The translations under genes were made by a program, and so were the position numbers. DNA of 64,000 bases, from the NCBI GenBank assembly GCA_030153605.1, contig JASKLO010000004.1:1-64000 (forward strand). Direction: 5' to 3'. Shown one piece after another: positions 52,085 to 61,548 of this stretch. How positions within the stretch are numbered: position 1 is the stretch's first letter; every line of letters begins with the position of its first letter. The notes beneath the pieces are model-generated. The model saw only the letters and a list, made by a program, of their open reading frames with translations. It did not search any database and was not told the origin of the DNA. Source of the DNA: Thermosipho sp. (in: thermotogales). GTDB taxonomy: Bacteria; Thermotogota; Thermotogae; Thermotogales; Fervidobacteriaceae.

Positions 52085-55000
52085 TCACCCTATTCCTTCC
52101 AAGTTCTTTGGCTTTGTATAATGCATCATCAGCAAATCCAATTAATTCTTCAGGAGTTTTTGCTTTTACTTCAGGATAAGATGCTACTCCAAAACTCATT
52201 GTAATTTTTTGAGGAAATTTATCAATCCTTTCTATTTCTTTTCTCAATCTTTCTGCAACAGTAAAAGCAACTTCAGAATTTGCAGTAGGTAAAATTATTA
52301 TAAATTCCTCTCCTCCAAACCTTCCAACAATATCTTCTTTCCTCAATAATTTAAGAAAAATTTTGGAAATCTCTTTTAAAACTTCATCTCCTAATAAATG
52401 CCCATATTTATCATTCAGCATCTTAAAATGATCTATATCAGACATTATTATTGAAAAATCTGTTTTGAAAGTTTTACTTTTATCAAAAATTTCATTTAAT
52501 TTTTCATTGAAATAATATCTTGTATAAAGTTTTGTCAAAGGATCTATTAAACTCCTAAGTTTGGCAAAAATTCCTTTCATTACGGTAACAAAAGCATACT
52601 CAACTAATTCAAATTCTTCAATTAAATCGTTAAATTTTTTTTCATTCAAATTTAAAGATTTATTTTTCATTATTATTGTATAAGATAAAAATCTGTCAAT
52701 CTTATCAGATATTTTTATTAACAAAGGAGAACTATTTAAAACATCTTCTTTTAAATTCATAACAGAGGCATCTTCCAAGGTTGAAAATAAAAATTCTCTT
52801 TGTGAGCGTTCATCATATAAATATAGTGCAACTTCTTCAATTGGAAAATTATCAAAAAGTTTTCCAGCAAAATAATTTAAAATATAATATGGATCTTCTA
52901 TAACTTCTATTGCTTTTAATTCTTCTAAAATCCTCATTACAAAATTATATTTTTCTGCAATCTTAATAAATTCATGAGGAATACGCTCACTTTTTAAATC
53001 TTTTTCTAAAGTTTTTATCCTCTCAAACTTTTCAGCTAAAAATTCATTATTATTTTTTAGAATGATGCTGTAATTGTTAAAATTCAAATCATTATATAAA
53101 CTAAACGCTTTAGACAGATAGTTTTTAAATCTATATTTTTTATTGAGAACTTTATAATACTTAGAAAAACCTTCATATACTAAAGATAATGATAATCTAA
53201 GGTTTTGTGTAGCATAATTACTTTCAAGTATCTTTAACTGTTCAAAATAAGAATCTGGATCAACAGCAGCTATTTTTTCTCCTACTAATGCATATGCTTC
53301 TTCACGCCACAAAAATGTGGTTGAATTTTTAAATTTTTCCCATTTTTCTTTCAAATCATCTTTTTTAGAAAGGACAAGTTCAGCAAACAAATCAAAATCA
53401 AGGGTTTTAATAAAACTTTTATTTTTATTTTCTTCATAAATTTCTCTTGCTTTATCTTTCTTGTCACAGAATAGGTACAATAAAATTAAGGTTCTTAAAT
53501 AAGTCTGACTTGTCCCTAAAGTTTCTTGGATTTCTTTGGCTTTATTTATTGCTTCAAAGCCTTTTTGAAAATCCCTATCATAAGCATAAAATAATGCTTC
53601 TAAAATATAAGAATTAGCAAGATGATGTTTTAAGTTTTTTAATTCCAACTCTTCTCGTATTTTAAACAATTGAGCAAAAAATTCTTTTGTTTCTCCCATA
53701 TACAATAAAAGTCTAATTTTATTTAACTTGGCATCTATTGAAAGGCTAGGAATTGCACATTCATAAGAAGCTTGAATTGATTTATCATAATAAGTATTTG
53801 CAATAACTGTATTTTCGGTTAAATGTGCTATTTCACTATAAATCAGAGGCAAAAAATGTAATAATTTATATTTTTTTGCTAATTCTTTTGCATGATTCAA
53901 ATATTCTAAAGCAAATCTAATATCTCTATATACTAATACCCTTGATAAAAGTATTGCAGCTCTTACTTTAACATCATTAACAAAAGAAGAAAAAGCATTT
54001 ATACTATTAAAAATTTCTTTTAAGTCTTTTATTTTTATTTTTTCCATTTTTTCTTTTTCGTATAAAGCAGAATAATATAATAATTTTCTTCTATAAGTAC
54101 CAATTTTTCCATATCCTATTAACCTTGATTTGTCTTTTTCAAAATAGTTAATAACTTCTTCGTACTTTTTGTCAATAAAATCTAAAGAAACTTTCCAATA
54201 TTCAAAAATTTTTTTATTAGGGATTTCAAAGTCTATTTTTTTATTTAATCTATAATATAATTCTGCTTTAAAACGTAAAAGAGCATATGAATACCTATTA
54301 GAAGGCATTAACATTTCAACTTTATTTATTAAACTCAACAAATAACTTGGAGAATAATAATTTTCTAATCCTTTTTTAATCAAATTTAAATACAAACATA
54401 TAGCTTTTATATATTCACCAATCATTGTATAATGCCAAGCTTGTTTTAAAATTAAATCATCCTCATAAATATTAACAAAATTAAATGCATTAATCAATTT
54501 TAAATGCATTTCTCTTCTTTTGTTCTCGCTCAATGAATAATATAGTTTTTCCCAATATTCCTTTAAAGTAAATCTATATGTATGATATTCTTTATAAATA
54601 AATCCTTTAAACCTTAAACGTTTTAAACTATCAGAAAAACTAGAATTAATAGACATTTCAAGAACTTTTAAATCAGTTTCTGTAAATTTTTCACCTAAAA
54701 TTGATAAAAATTTAAATTTTTCAAGTTCATCTTTGCTAAATCCTTCAAATATATTAAAGAGATTTTCAAACCCCAATTTGTTAGTAATTTCCTTCTTGAA
54801 ATACCATGAGCTTTTTTCTTCCTTCTTTTCTAAGATATTTTTTTCTATTAACAATCTTAATATTTCAATAGCTAACCCCGGAATGCCTTTACTTAAATCA
54901 AAAATGAAATTTACTAATTCTTTTTCATTTTCTATACGTCCTAGCATTTTTTTTATTAAATCTTCTAATTTATCTAAATTAAAAGGTTCTAACTCAACAA

Positions 55001-56123
55001 CTTTATCAAAAACATAGAAATGGTATGTTGAAGCAGCAATAATTAAAAATCTATTTTTAAAATTTAAAGCTTTTAAATTTGATAAAAGAGTTTTAAAATC
55101 TTCTTTTATTTCATTATAATTATCAACAATAATTATTGTATTTTTAAAAGCATTTATAATTTTTGCTACATAAGAAAGCATTGTTACAATCTTACATTCT
55201 TTATCAAGGACGCAATTAAAAAGAGAATAATAAATCTCACTATCAAAATTATCACTATTTCTATAATAACTAAGAAGATTCAAAATAAAGTTTTCTAATG
55301 AATAGGCTCTTAAAACAAGAAAACCACTATGATTATATTTGGATTGAATATTATCTAAGAAAGTTGTTTTTCCAATTCTCTTTGAACCTACTATACCTAT
55401 CATTTTTATATCTTTATCCTCTATATAACTTTCTAAAATTTTTTCTTCATTTCTTTTTAATATAGGAATTAACAATTTTTCTTTTGTAAAAATTTCTATA
55501 GAAGAAGACAAATCAAAATCGAATGTTCTTTTTTTAAAATCTTCATTTAACAAATTTTTAATTCTATTTTTTAAACCTTCAGAAGGATTTATATCGTATA
55601 TAACTTTTCCAATTACATACAATATTGATTCAGGAGTAGTAAACTTATTATTTTTAAATTCAGGGGCAATATAAATATTTGCATTATTGTTATTAATATT
55701 TAACTTTTCAGGATCTATAAAAACGGGAGGAAAAATTTTAAAATCATTATCTTTTGTAACATAAACATCTTCCAAAGAAAAAAAGGGTAGTTTATAATTA
55801 TAAATTTGAAAAACTCTCTTAGCAAATTCTAAAAGTATATAAGATAAATGGTCTTTAGAAGGATCGTCAAGTTTATTCAAATCTAATGTTTTTTCATCAC
55901 CAAACGGATAGATTAGCTCTAAATTTTCATTATTGTAAGAAAAACTTTCGGGAAGTATAACATCACTCAATTTGCTCAATGCATTAATATTTATAACCAG
56001 TAAATCTTCAGGAACACATATTTTTTTATCAACTATTTTTAATCTTTTAAAACTTTTCTCACTATCCTTTACTAAGTATTCTTCCCCTGAGTATGTTTTT
56101 CTCAATAACTTAACTATTTCCAC
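52062..56123 (-). CDS. multidomain diguanylate cyclase: N-terminal kinase-like region, STAND/AAA ATPase, TPR-like helical region, GGDEF
   Basis: IGIVGSKRIGKTTFLDN (Walker A), IIIVDNYNEI (Walker B), long helical repeats, RKEDIVGRFGGEEFIIILP (I-site plus GGEEF). Confidence 0.85.
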   Translation of the reverse strand: MEIVKLLRKTYSGEEYLVKDSEKSFKRLKIVDKKICVPEDLLVININALSKLSDVILPESFSYNNENLELIYPFGDEKTLDLNKLDDPSKDHLSYILLEFAKRVFQIYNYKLPFFSLEDVYVTKDNDFKIFPPVFIDPEKLNINNNNANIYIAPEFKNNKFTTPESILYVIGKVIYDINPSEGLKNRIKNLLNEDFKKRTFDFDLSSSIEIFTKEKLLIPILKRNEEKILESYIEDKDIKMIGIVGSKRIGKTTFLDNIQSKYNHSGFLVLRAYSLENFILNLLSYYRNSDNFDSEIYYSLFNCVLDKECKIVTMLSYVAKIINAFKNTIIIVDNYNEIKEDFKTLLSNLKALNFKNRFLIIAASTYHFYVFDKVVELEPFNLDKLEDLIKKMLGRIENEKELVNFIFDLSKGIPGLAIEILRLLIEKNILEKKEEKSSWYFKKEITNKLGFENLFNIFEGFSKDELEKFKFLSILGEKFTETDLKVLEMSINSSFSDSLKRLRFKGFIYKEYHTYRFTLKEYWEKLYYSLSENKRREMHLKLINAFNFVNIYEDDLILKQAWHYTMIGEYIKAICLYLNLIKKGLENYYSPSYLLSLINKVEMLMPSNRYSYALLRFKAELYYRLNKKIDFEIPNKKIFEYWKVSLDFIDKKYEEVINYFEKDKSRLIGYGKIGTYRRKLLYYSALYEKEKMEKIKIKDLKEIFNSINAFSSFVNDVKVRAAILLSRVLVYRDIRFALEYLNHAKELAKKYKLLHFLPLIYSEIAHLTENTVIANTYYDKSIQASYECAIPSLSIDAKLNKIRLLLYMGETKEFFAQLFKIREELELKNLKHHLANSYILEALFYAYDRDFQKGFEAINKAKEIQETLGTSQTYLRTLILLYLFCDKKDKAREIYEENKNKSFIKTLDFDLFAELVLSKKDDLKEKWEKFKNSTTFLWREEAYALVGEKIAAVDPDSYFEQLKILESNYATQNLRLSLSLVYEGFSKYYKVLNKKYRFKNYLSKAFSLYNDLNFNNYSIILKNNNEFLAEKFERIKTLEKDLKSERIPHEFIKIAEKYNFVMRILEELKAIEVIEDPYYILNYFAGKLFDNFPIEEVALYLYDERSQREFLFSTLEDASVMNLKEDVLNSSPLLIKISDKIDRFLSYTIIMKNKSLNLNEKKFNDLIEEFELVEYAFVTVMKGIFAKLRSLIDPLTKLYTRYYFNEKLNEIFDKSKTFKTDFSIIMSDIDHFKMLNDKYGHLLGDEVLKEISKIFLKLLRKEDIVGRFGGEEFIIILPTANSEVAFTVAERLRKEIERIDKFPQKITMSFGVASYPEVKAKTPEELIGFADDALYKAKELGRNRVIVFGKDF

Positions 56124-56133
56124 GTAACCCCCC

Positions 56134-57117
56134 CTATTTTAACTCATCTTCCAAAGCAGCTTTTGTTATTTTTACAACTTCATTAACAACCTCTTCTATA
56201 TCACCCTTTAATGTAGCACCGGCTGCTCTTGGATGGCCCCCACCACCAATAGAAACAGCTATTTTACTTACATCAAACCAGTCTTTTGATCTAAAACTTA
56301 CATGGATTTCTCCTTTTTCAAACTCCGATATAAATATAGCTACTTCAACATTTTTTATTGATCTAATTTCGCTAACAAATCCACCACTGTCTTCTTCAGT
56401 GCAATTATACGTTTCATAATCTTCTTGCGAAAGATAAGAGTAAGCTAAGAGTCCATCACATTCGATTTTTAATTTTTCTATCATTCTAGAAAGCAACTGA
56501 AATTGTTCTAATCTCTTATTTTCTAAAATCATCTTTGCAATCTTATCAGGTCTTGCACCATAGCTAATTAATTCTGCAGCGTCTCTAAAAACTCTTTCAT
56601 CAGCATTAGAATATCTAAAAAATCCTGTATCAGTTTCTATCCCCATCAAATTTACATGAGCTAATTTTTCGTCATATTTTACACCTAAAGCTTTATTTAA
56701 TCTTAGAATCATTTGGGCAGCAGCACCAAATGTCGGATCAACCCAATTATAATTTCCAAAATAAAGATTTGTTGCATGATGATCAATCACAATAGACTTT
56801 AACCTATTTAAATGTTCTGAAAATCTACCTATTCTATCAGGGCTTGATGCATCAACAATAATTAATAAATCTGCTTCAAAATTATTTATATCTTCATATG
56901 TTTTAATAAGATTTACTTCTTCAAGCTCTGAAAAATAACTGGGTATTTTCCAATCAATTGCCATAGAAACTTCTTTATCCAACTTTTGTAAACCCATACC
57001 CAGGGAAAGTACTGAACTAATGTCATCGCCATCGGGCATTATATGACCAACAACAAAAATTTTTTTCGCTTCATTTATTAAACCAACTATATTTAAAAAC
57101 TCATTTGCGGCTGTCAA
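56134..57117 (-). CDS. DHH/DHHA1 phosphoesterase (NrnA-like)
   Basis: VGHIMPDGDDISS, VIDHHATN, GGGGHPRAAGAT-like end. Confidence 0.93.
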   Translation of the reverse strand: MTAANEFLNIVGLINEAKKIFVVGHIMPDGDDISSVLSLGMGLQKLDKEVSMAIDWKIPSYFSELEEVNLIKTYEDINNFEADLLIIVDASSPDRIGRFSEHLNRLKSIVIDHHATNLYFGNYNWVDPTFGAAAQMILRLNKALGVKYDEKLAHVNLMGIETDTGFFRYSNADERVFRDAAELISYGARPDKIAKMILENKRLEQFQLLSRMIEKLKIECDGLLAYSYLSQEDYETYNCTEEDSGGFVSEIRSIKNVEVAIFISEFEKGEIHVSFRSKDWFDVSKIAVSIGGGGHPRAAGATLKGDIEEVVNEVVKITKAALEDELK

Positions 57118-57918
57118 TTAAAGCACCTCCAAAGATTTTAAAACTATATTAGAAAAATCATTTTTAACTTTATTAGCAATTTCAAGCACTTCAATATGTG
57201 AAAGAGGCTGATCTAAAATTCCTGCAGCCATATTAGTAGCGCAAGAAAAAACTAAACAATCAATACCACAATGCTTTGCTGCGATAATTTCTGGAACTGT
57301 TGACATCCCTACTAAATCTGCTCCAAACTTTCTAAAAGCCTTTATTTCAGCAGGTGTTTCATAACTAGGTCCTAAAACTGCTAAATAGACTCCTTCTTTC
57401 AAATCCGGAAAATATTCCTTAACCTTGCTAGCCCAAATCTTATCATAAATTTGAGACATATCAGGAAATCTTGGACCAAAATCTTCTTCATTTGGCCCTC
57501 TCAAAGGATTTCTAAATTGTAAGTTTATAATATCCTTTACTAAAACAATATCTCCCGGTTTAAAAGTCTTGTTAATTGCCCCAGCAGCATTAGTAATTAA
57601 TAATTTTTCAACTCCTATCATTTTTAATGTATATATCACAAATTTAATAATTTCTGGCGACCAACCCTCATATAAATGAAATCTTCCTTTTAAAGCAACC
57701 ACACTTTTCCCTGAAAGTTTTCCAAATACTAGCTTACCCTCATGCCCTGGTGCAGTTGAATTGGGAAAATATGGAATCTCTTCATAATTTATTTCAATTT
57801 TATTTTCAATTTTATCAGCCAAAAAACCTAATCCAGAACCTAAAATTAAACCAACTTTTGGGCTTTCAGTTATCCTGCTATTTATAAATTTCAAAGTTTT
57901 ATTTAATTTTTCCTTCAC
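57118..57918 (-). CDS. purine-nucleoside phosphorylase
   Basis: LGSGLGFLADKI, GRFHLYEGW, LLITNAAGAIN, GPSYETPAEIKAFRKFGADLVGMSTVPE. Confidence 0.96.
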   Translation of the reverse strand: MKEKLNKTLKFINSRITESPKVGLILGSGLGFLADKIENKIEINYEEIPYFPNSTAPGHEGKLVFGKLSGKSVVALKGRFHLYEGWSPEIIKFVIYTLKMIGVEKLLITNAAGAINKTFKPGDIVLVKDIINLQFRNPLRGPNEEDFGPRFPDMSQIYDKIWASKVKEYFPDLKEGVYLAVLGPSYETPAEIKAFRKFGADLVGMSTVPEIIAAKHCGIDCLVFSCATNMAAGILDQPLSHIEVLEIANKVKNDFSNIVLKSLEVL

Positions 57919-57988
57919 TTTTAGCACCTCCTCTGATAAAATAATTATAGCATAACTTAAAAACTTTATTTAAAAAGGAGGAAAAATT

Positions 57989-58630
57989 ATGATAAAATTC
58001 AGTGCGTCAATATTAGCAGCTGATTTGTCAGATTTAAAGTCAGAAATCAAAAGAGTTGAACCATATATAGATGAAATTCACCTTGACATTATGGATGGTC
58101 ATTTTGTCCCTAATCTTACTTTTGCTTATCCAATATTAGATGCAGTTAAAAAATGCACAAAACTACCTATTGATGCTCATTTGATGGTTACTAATCCCGA
58201 ATTTCATGTTGAAAAACTAGTAAAATTAGGTGTAGATAGAATTACTATTCATGTTGAAACAACTAACCATATTAACAAATTAATCTCCCAAATTAAAGAA
58301 AATAATATTGAAGCCTTTGTTACTTTAAATCCCGGAACACCCTTATACTCAATTGAAGAAGTTATAAGTGATGTTGACGGTATTTTAATAATGAGTGTTA
58401 ATCCTGGATTTTCTGGTCAAAAATTTATTGCAAAATCTCTTGAAAAAATTAAAAAATTAAAAGAATGGAAAACAAAATTTGGAATGGACTACATGATAGC
58501 AGTTGATGGTGGAATAAACGAAGACAATATTCAAACAGTTGTTAACGCTGGGGCTGAAATTCTAATTATGGGGTATGGTATATTCAGAAATGATAATTTA
58601 GAAAATTTAAGCAAAACTTTCAGAACATGA
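57989..58630 (+). CDS. rpe: ribulose-phosphate 3-epimerase
   Basis: SASILAADLSDL, HLDIMDGHFVPNLTFA, MSVNPGFSGQKFI; SD AAGGAGG. Confidence 0.97.
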   Translation: MIKFSASILAADLSDLKSEIKRVEPYIDEIHLDIMDGHFVPNLTFAYPILDAVKKCTKLPIDAHLMVTNPEFHVEKLVKLGVDRITIHVETTNHINKLISQIKENNIEAFVTLNPGTPLYSIEEVISDVDGILIMSVNPGFSGQKFIAKSLEKIKKLKEWKTKFGMDYMIAVDGGINEDNIQTVVNAGAEILIMGYGIFRNDNLENLSKTFRT

Positions 58631-61092
58631 TTACTGCGATTGTTTCTCCTTATTCATTTAAAGGTTCTATTTTAAAACTTAATGAAGTTATTAACTATGC
58701 GAAAGAAAATAACGCTAAATCGTTGTTTTTATGCGATACCAATTTTCATGCAACCGTTGAATTTATTGATTTATGCAAAAAAAATAGCATAAAACCTATA
58801 ATTGGATTTCAATATAATGAAAAGGTATTTTATGCCAAAAATACAACTCAGTTGTATCAACTTTTTGAAGCTTATAATACAAATAATTTTGAAAATTTAA
58901 ATGTCGAATACATTGAATTAGATGATGTATATTTTGCTTATTATTTGCCAGGTTATAGACAATTATATGAAATTTTTTCTGAATTTTTGGGAGTTAAACC
59001 TGTTGAAAAGGGTGTTTTAAAAAAAATTTTTTGTGATTTAAATGTTGATGACTATAAATTAACCTCAAATCAAACCTTACCCAAAGCGCCTCCGAATTTT
59101 TTAGATATCAAGGTATCATCCAATGAATTTAAGAGACTAAAAAAGGAAATTCAACTAATTAAAGAAAAAGATTTTGTTGACTATTTCTACACAATATATG
59201 AAATAGTAAAAACTGCTGAAAAACTAAACATAAAAGTAGGCCCAGGTAGAGGAAGTGCTGTAGGTTCTTTGCTTTCTTATAAATTGGGTATAACAAAGAT
59301 CAATCCCTTAAAATATGATCTAATGTTTGAAAGATTTTTAAACCCTGGAAGAAATGATTTACCTGATATTGACCTAGACATTGAAGATATTAGAAGAAAA
59401 GAATTAATTGAAAATTTACGGGAAAAATTTAAATACGTTTATCACATATCGACATTTTCTACTATTGGTGAAAAAACGTTAAAAAAATTAGCTTCTCAAT
59501 TCAGAATTTCATCTAAAAAGTTGGAATACCTTCTTAATCTACCCACAAATAAAAGTGTTCATGCTGCAGGAATTATAATTTCAACTAATAAGATCAATGC
59601 GCCCATTAAAGAAAATGTTATTGAATGGGATATGAATTCTTTACAAAAACTTGGATACATAAAATTTGATATTCTTGGCTTAAGAACTCTTACAATTCTT
59701 TCAGAACTAGAAAAAAATCTTGGTAAAGCTTTAGAAAACGATAAAAAATCATATAATTTAATTTCCAAGGGCTATACTACAGGTATTTTCCAATTGGATA
59801 GTCCAATTGGTAAAAGAGTTTCACGTCTGATTAAACCTAATAATATAAATGAACTTTCAATAGTATTATCAATTAATAGACCAGGTCCTTTAAATGCTGG
59901 GCTAGACAAAAAATATGCTGAAGCAAAATGGAAAAATAAAAAATTTCTAGATCTTGAACCCTTAAAAGAAACAAAAGGTGTTCTAATTTATCAAGAACAA
60001 ATAATGAAAATTGCCATGGAACTTGCAGATTTTTCTTCAGAGGAAGCTGATCTATTGAGAAAAGCTGTTGCTAAAAAAGACAAAGAATTAATGGAAAAAT
60101 TATTGAACAAATTTGAAAAAGGTTTGTCAAAAAAATTGACAAAAAACACTGTTAAAGAAATTATTGATATAATTAAAGAATTTTCCGAATATGCTTTTAA
60201 TAAATCTCACTCTGTTGCATATGCTCATATCACTTATTACCTTGCTTATTTTAAAACAAATTTTCCTAAAGAATTTTACAAAACTCTCTTGAAATTTGAT
60301 ACTTCAAAAAAAGAAAGTATAATTTTTGAACTACAAGCTCTTGGATTTGATGTAAAATTACCGAGTGTGAACCAAATTGAAGAGAAAGAAAACGAATTTG
60401 TAATTCCACTTACTTTAATTAATGGAATCACTGAAAAAATTAAAAACAAAATTATTCAAAATGGACCTTATGATTCATTTGAAAGTTTTTTTGAAAAAAA
60501 TTCAGAATTAAACTTTTCAGTTGTTGAATCATTGATTAAAGCAGGAGTATTTGATAATTTTACTGACAGTAGAAGGAAGTTATTAGAAAAATTAAAGGAA
60601 ATTAGAAGTGGAGTAAACAGCAAATTATTAGAAATTTCTAGTAAGTTGTTTGGCAAAAAAATTGATCTTAACTACAAACCCGAACAATTATGGGAAAAGT
60701 GTGATATGGAATATTCTGTTTTGGGTTTCTCGATAACAAAACCTGTAAATGAATTTAAAAATTACTTATCTCCATATGCTATTTCAATAACTAGAAATCA
60801 AAAATTAGCAACTCATATAATAATTAAAGGTGGATACGCTACTGATGGAATATCAACATTTAAATTAAATGCTCCTGATAATACTTATACTTTAATTAAC
60901 GGACGAAAACCTAAACTAATTGATGGAATTAAAAAAATAAATTATGTTCTTAATTACATCAACACACATAAAGATATTGAAAAAGGAAATTTATATGAAA
61001 GCGTTTCATTTGAAAAAAATGGGAAAAAAATTAAAATATTAAAATCAAGACCTCTTATTGATGAGTATGAAATTAAAATTGAAGAGGTGTAG
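58627..61092 (+). CDS. dnaE: short DNA polymerase III alpha subunit (DnaE)
   Basis: VGPGRGSAVGSLLSY, LPDIDLDIED, RPGPLNAG, LIYQEQIMKIAMELADFSSEEADLLRKAVAKK, FNKSHSVAYA. Confidence 0.93.
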   Translation: MITAIVSPYSFKGSILKLNEVINYAKENNAKSLFLCDTNFHATVEFIDLCKKNSIKPIIGFQYNEKVFYAKNTTQLYQLFEAYNTNNFENLNVEYIELDDVYFAYYLPGYRQLYEIFSEFLGVKPVEKGVLKKIFCDLNVDDYKLTSNQTLPKAPPNFLDIKVSSNEFKRLKKEIQLIKEKDFVDYFYTIYEIVKTAEKLNIKVGPGRGSAVGSLLSYKLGITKINPLKYDLMFERFLNPGRNDLPDIDLDIEDIRRKELIENLREKFKYVYHISTFSTIGEKTLKKLASQFRISSKKLEYLLNLPTNKSVHAAGIIISTNKINAPIKENVIEWDMNSLQKLGYIKFDILGLRTLTILSELEKNLGKALENDKKSYNLISKGYTTGIFQLDSPIGKRVSRLIKPNNINELSIVLSINRPGPLNAGLDKKYAEAKWKNKKFLDLEPLKETKGVLIYQEQIMKIAMELADFSSEEADLLRKAVAKKDKELMEKLLNKFEKGLSKKLTKNTVKEIIDIIKEFSEYAFNKSHSVAYAHITYYLAYFKTNFPKEFYKTLLKFDTSKKESIIFELQALGFDVKLPSVNQIEEKENEFVIPLTLINGITEKIKNKIIQNGPYDSFESFFEKNSELNFSVVESLIKAGVFDNFTDSRRKLLEKLKEIRSGVNSKLLEISSKLFGKKIDLNYKPEQLWEKCDMEYSVLGFSITKPVNEFKNYLSPYAISITRNQKLATHIIIKGGYATDGISTFKLNAPDNTYTLINGRKPKLIDGIKKINYVLNYINTHKDIEKGNLYESVSFEKNGKKIKILKSRPLIDEYEIKIEEV

Positions 61093-61096
61093 TAAT

Positions 61097-61546
61097 TTGT
61101 TCATAAATGAATCGATATGCAAAAAATGTGGAGGCAAATGTTGTAAATATTATCCTGGAACAACTCTTCCTAAAGACTTTGGAACTTCAAAAAAAGAAAT
61201 ATTTGATAATCTTGTAATTGCTTTTAAAAGTCAGAGGTGGGCTATTGATTGGATAGATAAAAATAAAAACCTTTATTTTGTCAGACCAGCAATAAAAGGA
61301 AAGGAAGGCTCCACCTTTGACCATTCTTTAAACGGGGAATGTACTTTTTTATCTGAAAATGGTTGTTTACTTTCAGTTGATAAAAGGCCCTCTGGTTGTC
61401 TTTTATTAGAACCATTAGAACAAAAAACTTGTATTCCTCACCTAAGTAAACTTGAGGCTTCAAAACAATGGCAGAAATTTTTAGATTTATTATTTGAAGC
61501 TGCTATTGAAGCTGAAAAAATTGATGAGGAAATTTGGGGTGAATAA
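61097..61546 (+). CDS. YkgJ-family cysteine-cluster protein
   Basis: CKKCGGKCCKYYPG; CTFLSENGCLLSVDKRPSGCLLLEP; TTG start. Confidence 0.82.
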   Translation: MFINESICKKCGGKCCKYYPGTTLPKDFGTSKKEIFDNLVIAFKSQRWAIDWIDKNKNLYFVRPAIKGKEGSTFDHSLNGECTFLSENGCLLSVDKRPSGCLLLEPLEQKTCIPHLSKLEASKQWQKFLDLLFEAAIEAEKIDEEIWGE

Positions 61547-61548
61547 TA

